Both the position numbers and the translations under genes were made by a program. DNA of 64,000 nt, from the NCBI GenBank assembly GCA_003223555.1, contig QHVM01000080.1, forward strand, positions 1 to 64,000, read 5' to 3'. The notes under the pieces are model-generated. The model worked only from the letters and a program-made list of their open reading frames with translations. It was not told the DNA's origin and ran no database searches. Of the stretch, positions 47,680 through 58,615 are shown piece after piece (position 1 is the stretch's first letter; each line of letters begins with the position of its first letter). The DNA comes from Acidobacteriota bacterium (lineage in GTDB: Bacteria; Acidobacteriota; Vicinamibacteria; Fen-336).

Positions 47680-49032
47680 CTAGCGCTCCTCGCGGCCTCC
47701 GGCCCGGCGCGGTCGGCGGGCGGCTCGGGAGGCCGCCGGCCGGGCGGGCTCCGTCTCCTGCGCCTCTTCCAGCACGAGAGCGGGCGGCTCGTCCTCCACG
47801 AGGTACTCGAACTCGGCGCGGAAGTCCTCCGGGGAGAGCCGGCAGGTGGCGGCGAGCTTGGCCAGCTCGTGCGGGTCCTGGAAGTCGTCCCGGCGCAGCC
47901 GGATCATGTAGCGGCGGGCGATCGCGTACCGGGTCGAGTGGACGTCGACCATGCGCACCTTGGTGCGGCCCGTTTCGGGGTCGAGCAGCTTGCGGAACGG
48001 GATGGGCACGAAGTGGCCCCCCTCGAGCGAGACCATGACCGCGTTGCCGCCCGAGAACAGGTGCTTGGCCGCGCAGTAGCCGAGGTCGCGGGTGTACTCC
48101 AGGTCGAAGGGGATGGGATCGGCGCAGCGCAACTCGTAGCCGATGTTCTTGGCCACGATGGTGCTCTTGATGCCCAGGTCCTTCAGGCGCTGCCGCACGT
48201 GCTCCTTCAGCACCTCGCCGATGTTGACCTCCTCGAGGCGCAGGTGGCCGTGGGCATCGCGCTCCACCTCGTGGAGCTGGGCCAGCTCCTGGGGGTCGAG
48301 CTTCAGCACCAGCCCCTCGGCGATGATCGCGACCCCGTCCCGCCGGCCGTAGCTGAGGCGCTTGATGACGGCGCCGGCCAGCGTGTCCACGAACGGCTTG
48401 AGCTTCACCTTCTGGTGGGGGAACTCCTCGGGGATGAGGGTGATGGTGGCCCCGGCGGACTTGCCGATGCCGAGGGCGAGGTGGCCGGCCTTGCGGCCCA
48501 TCGCGATCACGTAATACCAGCGCGAGGTGGTCTTGGCGTCGACCATCAGGTTCTTCACGATGTCGACCCCGAGGTGGCGGGCGGTCTGGTAGCCGAAGGT
48601 GTCGACGTGCGGAGGCAGGTCGAGGTCGTTGTCGATCGTCTTCGGCACGTGCACGACCTGCAGCCGCCCGGCCGCCTTCTCCTCCAGCTTCATGGCCGAG
48701 AAAGCGGTGTCGTCGCCGCCGATCGTGATGAGCTGGGTCACCCCCATGCGCAGCAGGGCCAGCAGCGCGTTCTCCATGTGCTCGGGGTGGGCGGTGGGGT
48801 TGGCGCGGGAGATGCCGATGTGGGAGCCGCCGCGGAAGTGGATCCGGCTGACGTCGTCGATCGTCAGCCGGACCACGTGGTCGATGTCCCCCTTCATGAT
48901 CCACTCGAAGCCGTCGCGGATGCCCAGGACCTCGATGTCCTGCAAGCGCGCGCGGATGGTGGCCGCCCCGATCACGCTGTTGATGCCGGGGGCCGGGCCG
49001 CCTCCGACCAGGATCGCCAGCTTGTGCTGCAT
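47680..49032 (-). CDS. PPi-type 6-phosphofructokinase
   Basis: The 450-residue enzyme phosphorylates fructose 6-phosphate. The nucleotide-site motif is GGDD (105-108), not the GGDG of ATP enzymes, and PKTIDND (130-136) has the Lys typical of pyrophosphate-dependent PFKs. Both indicate PPi as donor and a reversible, glycolytic and gluconeogenic role. Substrate residues are seen in MGRKAGHLALGIG and IIAEG. The Ala/Glu/Arg-rich tail (about 415-450) is not conserved. ATG at 49032 begins the homology; the longer frame upstream is a shadow of the peptidase gene. Confidence 0.92.
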   Translation of the reverse strand: MQHKLAILVGGGPAPGINSVIGAATIRARLQDIEVLGIRDGFEWIMKGDIDHVVRLTIDDVSRIHFRGGSHIGISRANPTAHPEHMENALLALLRMGVTQLITIGGDDTAFSAMKLEEKAAGRLQVVHVPKTIDNDLDLPPHVDTFGYQTARHLGVDIVKNLMVDAKTTSRWYYVIAMGRKAGHLALGIGKSAGATITLIPEEFPHQKVKLKPFVDTLAGAVIKRLSYGRRDGVAIIAEGLVLKLDPQELAQLHEVERDAHGHLRLEEVNIGEVLKEHVRQRLKDLGIKSTIVAKNIGYELRCADPIPFDLEYTRDLGYCAAKHLFSGGNAVMVSLEGGHFVPIPFRKLLDPETGRTKVRMVDVHSTRYAIARRYMIRLRRDDFQDPHELAKLAATCRLSPEDFRAEFEYLVEDEPPALVLEEAQETEPARPAASRAARRPRRAGGREER

Positions 49033-49095
49033 CAGCCCGATCTCCTCGTGGGCTAATGATAACCTTCCTCCAATTGCATGAACGAGGAGCTGCGC

Positions 49096-50739
49096 ATGAC
49101 CCGACGCGTGGCCGTAGCCCTGCTGCTGGCGGCATCGCTGGCGATGACCGCCGCCCCGGACGAGCTGGTGGACTACGCGATGATGACGCGGATACGCGAG
49201 GAGGGCTTCAGCGGCTCCAAGGTCATGGACACGCTCTTCCAGCTCACCGACGTGATCGGCGCGCGCCTGACCGGCTCGCCCAACCTCAAGCGGGCCAACC
49301 AGTGGACGCGGGAACAGCTGGCCTCCTGGGGCCTGGCCAACGCCCACCTCGAGAGCTGGGGACCGTTCGGCCGCGGGTGGTCGTTCGATCGCTCGAGCGT
49401 GCGCATGGTCTCGCCGGTGGAGGCGGCGCTCATCGCGTACCCCAAGGCCTGGACGCCGGGCACCGACGGCGCCGTGCGCGGCAAGGCGATGAAGGTCAAG
49501 CTCGAGTCGGAGGCCGACTTCGACAAGCTCCGGGGAAGGATCGCCGGCGCGGTGCTGCTCCTCTCCGACGCCCGCGAGCTGAAGGGGCCCGACAAGCCGC
49601 TCTTTACCCGCTATAGCGAGCAGGAGCTGGACGAGCTGGCGCAGTTCCAGATCTCCCGCCGGGCCGGGCCGTCCCCGCCGCCCGGGCAGCCGCCCTTCGA
49701 CCGCGAGGCGTTCCTCCTCCGCCAGCGATTCCAGCGTCCGCTCCGGGAGTTCTTGAAGGCGGAGAAGGTCCTCGCCACCCTCGAGCCGAGCAACGCCGAC
49801 GGCGGCATCGTGCGGGTCGCCGGCGGAGGCTCCCGCCAGAAGGACGAGGACCCGGGCGTGACCGCCCTGGTGATGGCCGCCGAGCACTACAACCGTCTGG
49901 CGCGCCTCGTCGACCGGGGGCTGCCGGTGGAGCTGGAGCTGGACGTGCAGGCCCGCTTCCACGACGACGACGCGAACGCCTACAACACCGTGGCCGAGAT
50001 CCCGGGCACCGACAAGAAGGGCGAGGTCGTGATGCTGGGCGCGCACATGGACTCCTGGCACTCCGGCACCGGGGCCACCGACAACGCCGCCGGCTGCGCG
50101 GTGGCCATGGAGGCGGTGCGGATCCTCGAGGTCCTGGGCGTCCAGCCCCGGCGGACCATCCGCATCGCGCTCTGGACGGGCGAGGAGCAGGGCCTGCTGG
50201 GCTCGCGCGCGTACGTGCGGCAGCACTTCGCCTCCCGTCCCGAGCCTCCGCCCGCCGAGCGCGAGCTGCCGTCCTTCCTCCGGCGGGAGACGGGCCCGCT
50301 GAGCGTGCTCCCCGAGCACGCGAAGCTGTCGGCCTACTTCAACCTCGACAACGGCACCGGAAAGATCCGGGGCATCTATACCCAGGGCAACGCGGCGGCG
50401 GTGCCGGTCTTCGAGGCCTGGTTCCGGCCCTTCGCCGACCTCGGCGCGCACACGCTCACCAACCGGACGACTGGCGGCACCGATCACTTGTCCTTCGACG
50501 CGGTCGGCCTGCCCGGCTTCCAGTTCATCCAGGACGAGGCCGACTACGAGACCCGCACCCACCACACGAACATGGACGTGTACGACCGCATCCAGCGCGA
50601 CGACATGATGCAGGCCGCGGTCATCATGGCCGCCTTCGCCTACGACGCGGCCACCCGGGAGGCGATGTTCCCGCGCAAGCCGATGCCGAGGGAGTCGCCG
50701 TCGCCTTCGCCGAGCCCAACGCCATCCCCGCGTCCTTGA
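49096..50739 (+). CDS. secreted M28-family aminopeptidase with PA-like region
   Basis: A signal peptide (ALLLAASLAMTAAPD) precedes a zinc peptidase. Zn ligands are seen: GAHMDSWHSGTGATDNAAG (His, Asp), the catalytic GEEQGLLGS (Glu-Glu), NLDNGTGK (Asp) and the final THHTNMD (His). Between them a PA-like insertion lies at about 110-250. The tail is Pro/Ser rich. The ATG at 49096 was preferred over 49078, because GAGGAG sits 6 bases upstream. It is divergent from the PFK gene across a 63-base gap and probably degrades peptides outside the cytoplasm. Confidence 0.92.
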   Translation: MTRRVAVALLLAASLAMTAAPDELVDYAMMTRIREEGFSGSKVMDTLFQLTDVIGARLTGSPNLKRANQWTREQLASWGLANAHLESWGPFGRGWSFDRSSVRMVSPVEAALIAYPKAWTPGTDGAVRGKAMKVKLESEADFDKLRGRIAGAVLLLSDARELKGPDKPLFTRYSEQELDELAQFQISRRAGPSPPPGQPPFDREAFLLRQRFQRPLREFLKAEKVLATLEPSNADGGIVRVAGGGSRQKDEDPGVTALVMAAEHYNRLARLVDRGLPVELELDVQARFHDDDANAYNTVAEIPGTDKKGEVVMLGAHMDSWHSGTGATDNAAGCAVAMEAVRILEVLGVQPRRTIRIALWTGEEQGLLGSRAYVRQHFASRPEPPPAERELPSFLRRETGPLSVLPEHAKLSAYFNLDNGTGKIRGIYTQGNAAAVPVFEAWFRPFADLGAHTLTNRTTGGTDHLSFDAVGLPGFQFIQDEADYETRTHHTNMDVYDRIQRDDMMQAAVIMAAFAYDAATREAMFPRKPMPRESPSPSPSPTPSPRP

Positions 50740-51081
50740 AGCGCGACGATCCCTCGGCTCCGTCAGGGGGCGAGGGGTTGACCTGTGAGCGGTCGGAACG
50801 CAGGAAGGCCTCGACCAGCCCCACCAGTTGAACGAGAGGGTGTGACGAGCCCGACCGGCGGCTTGTTCGCCCGCTTCTTGTCCTTGTGGTCGTACTGGAA
50901 GGGACGACGAACTCCCCGTCGGCCAAGCGCCCGAGGTGTGACGAGCGCAGCCGTTCGCTTGTTCATGCTGAGAGCTCCCGAGCCTGCGCCGCGACCATGG
51001 AACCTGAACCCCAAGGACTGAAGAGAGTGTTCCCGCGAAACGCTCCAACGTGGGCCAGCGGCCAGCGGCCGCAGGTTCTGG
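50740..51081. other. gene-poor stretch with a methyltransferase relic
   Basis: No intact gene lies between the M28 peptidase and the alcohol dehydrogenase. The only recognisable content is the minus-strand remnant at 50763-50966. The plus-strand frames have no family resemblance. Confidence 0.5.
50763..50966 (-). pseudogene. N-terminal relic of a type III DNA methyltransferase
   Basis: From the ATG at 50966 the frame reads about 40 residues that include FQYDHKDKKRANKPPVGLVT. This resembles the 'YxHxDKxRANNPPVGLVTP' segment at the start of type III (adenine-specific) site-specific DNA methyltransferases. It then turns into low-complexity sequence and stops at 50763. The catalytic DPPY and FxGxG regions are absent, as is any restriction subunit. 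It is a remnant, not a working system. The match rests on this one segment. Confidence 0.5.
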
Positions 51082-52074
51082 TCAATATCCGGAAATAGAG
51101 AGCACGCTTGATCCTCGCCGCCCGCCGGAGCGCAGGTCGTCCAGCGCCTGGCCGGCCGCCTCCAGCGGGTAGGTGGTCACTTCGGTCCGCACCGGTATTT
51201 TCGGGGCGAGGGCCAGGAACTCCTCGCCGTCCCGGCGAGTGAGGTTCGCGACCGAGCGCAGCACGCGCTCGCCCCACAGCAGCTCGTAGGGGATGGCCGG
51301 GATATCGCTCATGTGGATGCCGCCGCAGACCACGATCCCGCCCGGCGCCACCGCGCGCAGCGCGAGAGGGACGAGCTCGCCGGCGGGAGCGAAGATGATG
51401 GCGGCGTCCAGCTCCTCGTCCGGACGCTCGTCCGAGGCTCCCGCCCACTCGGCGCCCATCTCGAGCGCGAAGCGGCGGCCCGCCTCGTCGCCGCGCCGCA
51501 CGAAGGCGAAGACCCGCCGGCCCTGATGACGGGCGACCTGGGCCACGATGTGGGCGGCGGCGCCGAAGCCGTACAGGCCGAGCCGCTGAGCGTCGCCGGC
51601 GAGGACGAGCGAGCGCCAGCCGATGAGCCCGGCGCAGAGCAGCGGCGCGGCCCGCCGGTCGGGGTAGCCCTCGGGAATCGCGAAGCAGAAGCGCTCGTCG
51701 GCCACCGCTCTCTCCGCAAACCCGCCGTCGATCTGGTATCCGGTGAACCGCGCCCGGCGGCAGAGGTTCTCCCGGCCGGAGCGGCAATAACGGCACTCGC
51801 CGCACGTCCAGCCGAGCCACGGCACGCCGACCCGGCGGCCGAGCGGGTGGCGCCCCGCCCCCTCTCCCACCGCCTCGACGACGCCGACGATCTGATGTCC
51901 GAGGACCAGGGGCAGCTTGGGGTCCTTCAGCTCCGCGTCGACGACGTGGAGGTCGGTGCGGCACACGCCGCAAGCGCGGACGCGGAGCAGGAGCTGACCG
52001 GCCCCCGGGCGCGGGTCGGGAAGCTCGGCCAGGCGCAACGGCGCGCGCGGAGCGTCGAGCACCATCGCCCGCAT
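51082..52074 (-). CDS. zinc-dependent alcohol dehydrogenase
   Basis: The 330-residue medium-chain dehydrogenase has the catalytic zinc site (CGVCRTDLHVVDAEL, near 36-50, then GHQIVGVVEAVG in place of GHE). The structural zinc site follows (CGECRYCRSGRENLC). The Rossmann motif LYGFGAAAHIVAQVA replaces the usual GxGxxG with G-F-G-A-A-A. Reduced NAD(P) use is inferred from the family only. ATG at 52074 begins the fold, with another ATG three codons later. The C-terminus ends with a short non-conserved tail (SVLSISGY). No operon partner is clear. Confidence 0.88.
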   Translation of the reverse strand: MRAMVLDAPRAPLRLAELPDPRPGAGQLLLRVRACGVCRTDLHVVDAELKDPKLPLVLGHQIVGVVEAVGEGAGRHPLGRRVGVPWLGWTCGECRYCRSGRENLCRRARFTGYQIDGGFAERAVADERFCFAIPEGYPDRRAAPLLCAGLIGWRSLVLAGDAQRLGLYGFGAAAHIVAQVARHQGRRVFAFVRRGDEAGRRFALEMGAEWAGASDERPDEELDAAIIFAPAGELVPLALRAVAPGGIVVCGGIHMSDIPAIPYELLWGERVLRSVANLTRRDGEEFLALAPKIPVRTEVTTYPLEAAGQALDDLRSGGRRGSSVLSISGY

Positions 52075-52312
52075 GGCCAACCACTCTCTCACGAGCAGGG
52101 GGCCGTGCGCCGGCGTATCCTCCCCCGCGATGGGGCTCTTCCTCCCTTGGCTCGTCCGGCCCGACGGCACGGTCGGCCGCGGATGGCCTGGCCCCTGGTG
52201 GCCGTCCTACCGAAGTGAAGTCGCCGCCGCTCATCAAACGGGTCCGCTTCGCGGCCCCGGGGCGAGTGAATCCCGCTTCGCTCGCCGCCTTGGCACTTGC
52301 TGTTTCCTTCCT

Positions 52313-53614
52313 TCAGTCACCGCTCCACAGCCTCTGCCACCACGTCCTGTCCTCCGGGGCCACGATGCCCATGCCGCGGCGGACCTCGTCGACGCTCCAG
52401 CCCGTCAGCGACGCCAAGGTCTGCGCCTCCGCCTCGCGGCGGCGGGCCAGCTCGCTCCGGTACTGCTGGCCGGCGGGGCAGTTCTTCGTTTCCGTCCACG
52501 GATGGCGGAGCACGTAACGGGCCTGGAAGTTCTGGCGGTCGGCCGTCTCCTGGAAGGACAGGTCCTCGGGGAAATGGGTGGCGTCGTAGCGGACGTGCAG
52601 GCGGGTGAGGAAGACCTCCTGGGACCTCGCGCCCTCGTCCAGCCAGAAGACGCCGAGCTGCCGCAGCTCGTCGCGGGAGAGCGGATCGGCGGCGCAGGGA
52701 TCGCACCACGACGTGTCCCACGCGTACTCCAGGAACACGGACCGCATGTCCTCCCGCCGGACCTGCTGCGCGAACATCGACCGGTAGAAGTCGGGGAACT
52801 TCGACCTGACGTAGAGCGGGAGGTCCATGCCGCTCGGCAGGCGGACGGTCCGGTAGTTGGTCGTCTCGACGCGGCCCTTGCGGGTGAGGGCGTAGACGAA
52901 CAGCTCCTGCGGCCCGTCAGCGTTCACGGTGCCCAGGCGGATCGGCAGCATGAACTTCGGCGACTCGTAGGCGACCTGCAGCGGGCGCAGGTACTGGAAG
53001 CCCAGCCGGGCCTGCTCCTCCAGGTTGACCCTGGCCACGAAGAACCGCATGCCCTGCTTGATGTAGCTGCCGAGCACGGCCGAGGCGCCGGGCGGGATAC
53101 GGTAGCCGTTCTGGACCAGCCAGGTCTCCAGGCCCTGGCTCTCCCGGGCGGAGAGGATCAGGATGTCGTACTCGCCGATCGTGTAGCGGGCCTCCACGGT
53201 GACGCCGAGGCTCTTTTCCCGCGCGGGCTTGGCCGCCGGCGCCGCCGCGCTCTGCAGCGCGTCGAGCATCCCCCGTCGCGGCCGGCACGGGTCCTCGTCG
53301 AAGTACTCCACCAGGCGAGGCGCCGAGTACGCGTCGAGGTGGTCGAGCAGCGCCTTGTCGCCGACGTGGATCTGTTCCCGCTCCAGGAAGGTGGGCACCG
53401 GGATGACGATGGCGAACTCCTTCGGGTCGCCGCGGAAGTCGTTGGCCATGGTCATGACGGTCTTGTCGTCGAAGCGAACGAGGGCCACCTGTGAGGCCTT
53501 GTTGAACAGCCGCGTGTCAGCCTTGGCCACGTAGAAGCCGCAGAAGCCGAAGGCCGCCTTCACCCCCGTGGCCAGAGCCAACGAGGCCGCCCCGTAGATC
53601 CACCTGCGCGTCAT
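52313..53614 (-). CDS. DUF2330-family secreted protein
   Basis: The 433-residue protein has a signal peptide (residues 1-22), a Cys in AAFGFCGFYVAKADTRL, and the family core (VALVRFDDKTVMTMANDF, then EFAIVIPVPTFLEREQIHVG; later YDILILSARESQGLETWL). Cys residues in SWCDPCAADPL, and one near the end, may form disulphides. DUF2330 proteins are of unknown function. The ATG at 53614 overlaps the end of the RnfD-like frame (see that entry), and both are probably one operon. Confidence 0.85.
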   Translation of the reverse strand: MTRRWIYGAASLALATGVKAAFGFCGFYVAKADTRLFNKASQVALVRFDDKTVMTMANDFRGDPKEFAIVIPVPTFLEREQIHVGDKALLDHLDAYSAPRLVEYFDEDPCRPRRGMLDALQSAAAPAAKPAREKSLGVTVEARYTIGEYDILILSARESQGLETWLVQNGYRIPPGASAVLGSYIKQGMRFFVARVNLEEQARLGFQYLRPLQVAYESPKFMLPIRLGTVNADGPQELFVYALTRKGRVETTNYRTVRLPSGMDLPLYVRSKFPDFYRSMFAQQVRREDMRSVFLEYAWDTSWCDPCAADPLSRDELRQLGVFWLDEGARSQEVFLTRLHVRYDATHFPEDLSFQETADRQNFQARYVLRHPWTETKNCPAGQQYRSELARRREAEAQTLASLTGWSVDEVRRGMGIVAPEDRTWWQRLWSGD

Positions 53615-54425
53615 GGAACGCTCCTTCCTCCGGCCGGCGGCCGGATGACGATGGGGCCCACAAGTACCTGCGGGCCGGGAGGAGGCGGTCGAGGAGGGGT
53701 ACCGCCGCCGAACAGAGGGCCAGCGACCACAGGATCCCGTTCGGCCGGAACAGCCGGAACTGCACGTACGCCGCGCCGAGCGCCACGAGAAAGGCGAAGG
53801 CGATCCGGCCGGCGCGGGAATCGGGCGTGGTCTTCGGGTCCGAGATCATGAAGAAGGCGAAGAGGAGCAACGCTCCACTCTGGAGCTGGTGCAGGGGAAT
53901 CGAGAGCGGGTCGCCCAGCCATAGCGCGCGGCCGACGAGGAGGCCGCCGTAGCTGAGGAGGAACGCGGCCGTCACGTCGCTCCTCCACGCACGCGAGACC
54001 ACCATCCCGCCCAGGCACGCGATCAGGAACGCGAAGAAGGCCGAATGGCCCCACTGTCCGGGAGAGACCCACGCCGGTGCGCCGAGCGCCATCATGGCCA
54101 CCAGGCCGAAGTTGGTCGGGTTGAACACGTGCTTGCCTCTCCAGCGGATCAAGAACTTGCTGGCGATCGTGGCGACGGCGCCCGCGGCGGCGACGAGGGT
54201 CGAGTCGGTCCGCAGCAGCAGGCACAGCGAGAGGCCGGAGATGAGGGCGCTGCGGGGGTCGAGCCGGGGAAGGCCCCCCGCGCGGCTGAGGGCCAACTGG
54301 CTGACCAGCGCGGCGCCCAGGATCAGGACGACGCGCAGAGGCGAAACGTCGAAGCCGAGCCGGGCGAGACCATGGGTCAGAAGGAGGGCGAGCGCGGCGA
54401 TCTGGTACGGCCGGGGATCGCGCAT
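53517..54425 (-). CDS. RnfD/NqrB-like membrane protein
   Basis: The 302-residue frame encodes a multi-helix membrane protein (about eight to nine transmembrane segments, 1-255) with the FNPTNFGLVAMMA motif of NqrB/RnfD-type proteins. Residues after about 256 (SSSGRRPEEGAF onwards) are the DUF2330 start read out of frame. If one base is shifted in the GGGGCCC run near 53653-53660, the frame instead ends IVIRPPAGGRSVP, and its TGA overlaps the DUF2330 ATG (ATGA). The true protein is therefore probably about 270 residues, ending near 53611. It stands alone, without other Rnf genes, so its electron-transfer role is uncertain. Confidence 0.8.
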   Translation of the reverse strand: MRDPRPYQIAALALLLTHGLARLGFDVSPLRVVLILGAALVSQLALSRAGGLPRLDPRSALISGLSLCLLLRTDSTLVAAAGAVATIASKFLIRWRGKHVFNPTNFGLVAMMALGAPAWVSPGQWGHSAFFAFLIACLGGMVVSRAWRSDVTAAFLLSYGGLLVGRALWLGDPLSIPLHQLQSGALLLFAFFMISDPKTTPDSRAGRIAFAFLVALGAAYVQFRLFRPNGILWSLALCSAAVPLLDRLLPARRYLWAPSSSGRRPEEGAFHDAQVDLRGGLVGSGHGGEGGLRLLRLLRGQG

Positions 54426-54482
54426 GGCGTTCGCGACCCGGATACGCTACGGGCGGCGGTCTTATTCCGCTATGCTTGCCGC

Positions 54483-54859
54483 ATGACGGACCCGCGGATC
54501 CCCGCGATCAAGCTGCTCCTGCTGCCCAAGGACACCAACGCCCTCGGTACCATCTTCGGCGGGGTGATCCTCTCCCACATCGACCTGGCCTCGGCGGTGG
54601 AGGCGCGCAAGATGGCCGCCCACCGTTACGTGACCAAGGCCATGCGCGAGGTGGAGTTCCACCAGCCGGTCTTCCTCGGCGACATCGTCAGCTTCTTCGC
54701 CGAGACGGTGCGCGTGGGCCGGACCTCCATCACGGTGAAGGTCACGGTGGAGGCGGAGCGGTGGGGGGCCGGCCGGGGCGAACGGGTGATGGTGACCCAG
54801 GCCGAGGTGGTGCTGGTGGCGGTCGATGAGCAGGGCCGCCCCACCCCGGTGCGGGAGGG

Positions 54860-54863
<4 letters not shown>
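54483..54863 (+). CDS. hotdog-fold acyl-CoA thioesterase (YciA-like)
   Basis: The 126-residue protein has the hotdog core with NALGTIFGGVILSHIDLAS (the GG-x-x-x-x-x-x-D pattern) and the Asp expected for acyl-CoA thioesterases of the YciA/BFIT group, then VEFHQPVFLGDIVSF. It hydrolyses acyl-CoA to free acid and CoA. Its stop overlaps the next gene by 4 bases (ATGA), so it begins a four-gene unit. Confidence 0.92.
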
Positions 54864-56883
<2,020 letters not shown>

Positions 56884-56884
<1 letters not shown>

Positions 56885-57105
56885 TGGTGGGTCTCTACGC
56901 GGCGGCGACCATCGTCACCCTGCTGCAGTTCCTGCGCCGGCCCGAGCGGCGCCTGCTGCCGCTGCTCGGCCTTTTCGCATGCCTGGCCGCCGCGCGACAC
57001 CTGGAGGAAGGCAGCCGCTGGAGCACCGCCTGCGAAGTCGCGGCCATCGCCGCCGGCCTGGTCCTGGTGGCGATGCTGACCCCGCGCCACACCGCGGTCC
57101 GTTGA
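56884..57105 (+). CDS. small two-helix membrane protein
   Basis: The 73-residue protein has two hydrophobic stretches (about 3-16 and 25-37, then 50-64) with basic connectors. It matches no family I know. Its ATG overlaps the oxidoreductase stop by one base and its stop overlaps the TTG start of the M24 gene, so it is clearly placed in the operon and probably translated by coupling. It could anchor the molybdoenzyme, which is inference only. Confidence 0.6.
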
Positions 57106-58220
57106 GCCGGGCCCGCCTGCTCTACGCCGCCTCCGAGACCGACGCCGACATGCTCTACGCGACCGGGTTCTTCGCTCCCGACCCCTTCCTCTTCGTCCAG
57201 GCCGGGCGCCGGCGGCTGCTGGTCATGAGCGACCTCGAGCTGGACCGCGCCCGGCGGCAGGCCCGCGGCCGAGTGACGGCGTGGTCGCGCGTCGCGCAAC
57301 GGGTGGAGGCCGCGGGAGGGAAGCCGACGCCGGCGGCGGTCATCGCCGCGGTCCTGCGCGAGCGCCGGCTCCGTCACGTCGAGGTGCCGCACAGCTTCCC
57401 CTTCGGCCTCGCCCGGGAGCTGCAAGGGCTGGGCCTGAGGCTGAGCGTCGTTCCCGATCCCTTCTGGCCGGAGCGGGAGCGCAAGCGGCCCGACGAGGTG
57501 CGGGCCATCGGCGAGGCGCTGCGGGCGGCCGAGGCCGGCCTGGAGGCCGGTCTCGACGCCCTCCGCTCCTGCCGCATCGGCCGCGGCGGCTGGCTGCGGC
57601 GCAACGGGACGCGCTTCACGGCCGAGGACCTGCGCGCGGAGGTCGATACGGCCATCATGGCCCGAGGCTGCGTCCCCGCGCACACCATCTGCGCTCCCGG
57701 CAACCAGGCCGTCGATCCCCACGAAGAGGGCCACGGCCCGCTCCGGGCCCACGAGCCGATCGTGATGGACATCTTCCCGCGCTGCGAGCGCACCGGCTAC
57801 TTCGGCGACTTGACGCGCACGGTCGTGCGGGGCCGGGCCAGCGAGCGGCTGAAGGAGGTCTACGCCCTCGTCGAGGAGGGGGTGCGGCTCGGACACCGGC
57901 GGCTCAAGCCCGGCGCGGATGGGCCGGCCATCCACCGGGAGATCCACGCCCTCTTCGCTTCGCGCGGATACCCGACCGGCATGAAGGACGGGCGGATGCA
58001 GGGTTTCTTCCACGGCACCGGCCACGGCCTGGGCTTGCAGATCCACGAGCCGCCCTCGATCTCCATCCGCCCTTCGACGCTGCGCACCGGCCACGTCGTC
58101 ACCGTGGAGCCGGGCCTGTACTACCTCGGCCTCGGCGGGGTGAGGATCGAGGACGTGGCCCTGGTCACCTCCACGGGCTCCCGCAACCTGACCCGCGTAC
58201 CGAAGCAGTTGGAGCTGTGA
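57102..58220 (+). CDS. M24-family metallopeptidase (Xaa-Pro aminopeptidase-like)
   Basis: The 372-residue protein has an N-terminal creatinase-like domain (1-130) and the pita-bread metallopeptidase domain. Metal ligands are seen: VMDIFPR (Asp), YFGDLTRTV (Asp), GTGHGLGLQIHE (His), VTVEPGLYY (Glu) and GVRIEDVAL (Glu). It probably removes N-terminal residues before proline. The start is a TTG at 57102 overlapping the previous stop (TTGA), since no ATG lies near. It ends the four-gene unit. Confidence 0.9.
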   Translation: MSRARLLYAASETDADMLYATGFFAPDPFLFVQAGRRRLLVMSDLELDRARRQARGRVTAWSRVAQRVEAAGGKPTPAAVIAAVLRERRLRHVEVPHSFPFGLARELQGLGLRLSVVPDPFWPERERKRPDEVRAIGEALRAAEAGLEAGLDALRSCRIGRGGWLRRNGTRFTAEDLRAEVDTAIMARGCVPAHTICAPGNQAVDPHEEGHGPLRAHEPIVMDIFPRCERTGYFGDLTRTVVRGRASERLKEVYALVEEGVRLGHRRLKPGADGPAIHREIHALFASRGYPTGMKDGRMQGFFHGTGHGLGLQIHEPPSISIRPSTLRTGHVVTVEPGLYYLGLGGVRIEDVALVTSTGSRNLTRVPKQLEL

Positions 58221-58465
58221 GCGAGCGGTGTCGATGGACTGGCTGCCCGCGCCTGACGAATGCGCGTCCGAGGCAGAAGTCGGGGAATCACTGAGGGCAG
58301 TTTCGGGGAAACGCTGAGCCCGGTTTGAGTGGCGGCCTGATTGTCTTCTCCGCGCTGACCATTACATTTGGGCCGATAGGACGGACTCCGCCACGCCGGG
58401 AGTCCAGGTAGACCTCGCGCCCCGTTTCACCGGGACGGGGGGAACTCGGGCGACCTGATAGATAT
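58221..58465. other. intergenic region with a 23-base tandem repeat
   Basis: The 245 bases hold no supported gene. A short imperfect tandem repeat (58280-58326) lies in it. The AT-rich sequence just before 58466 (GATAGATATATG) contains the start of the next gene and probably its promoter. Confidence 0.5.
58280..58326. repeat. imperfect tandem repeat, 23-base period
   Basis: TCGGGGAATCACTGAGGGCA (first 20 bases of copy 1, starting 58280) and TCGGGGAAACGCTGAGCCCG (copy 2, starting 58303) match at 19 of 24 positions over the full units. Such pairs can be ends of mobile elements or binding sites; I recognise neither. Confidence 0.55.
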
Positions 58466-58615
58466 ATGAGCAGACGCGCGGCGAGGCTGTCGCTGCTGGC
58501 CGCGGCCGCGCTGCCCTTCTCGCTGTTACCAGTCTCCGCGCCGGCCCAGACGGTGGCGTCGTTCAACGCGCGGCGCGACTTCGTCGCCGGGATCAACCCC
58601 CGCTCCCTCGCCCTG

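Noticed and set aside
58250-58465. CRISPR-like repeat
   Set aside because: Only two imperfect copies without spacers or cas genes; not a CRISPR array.
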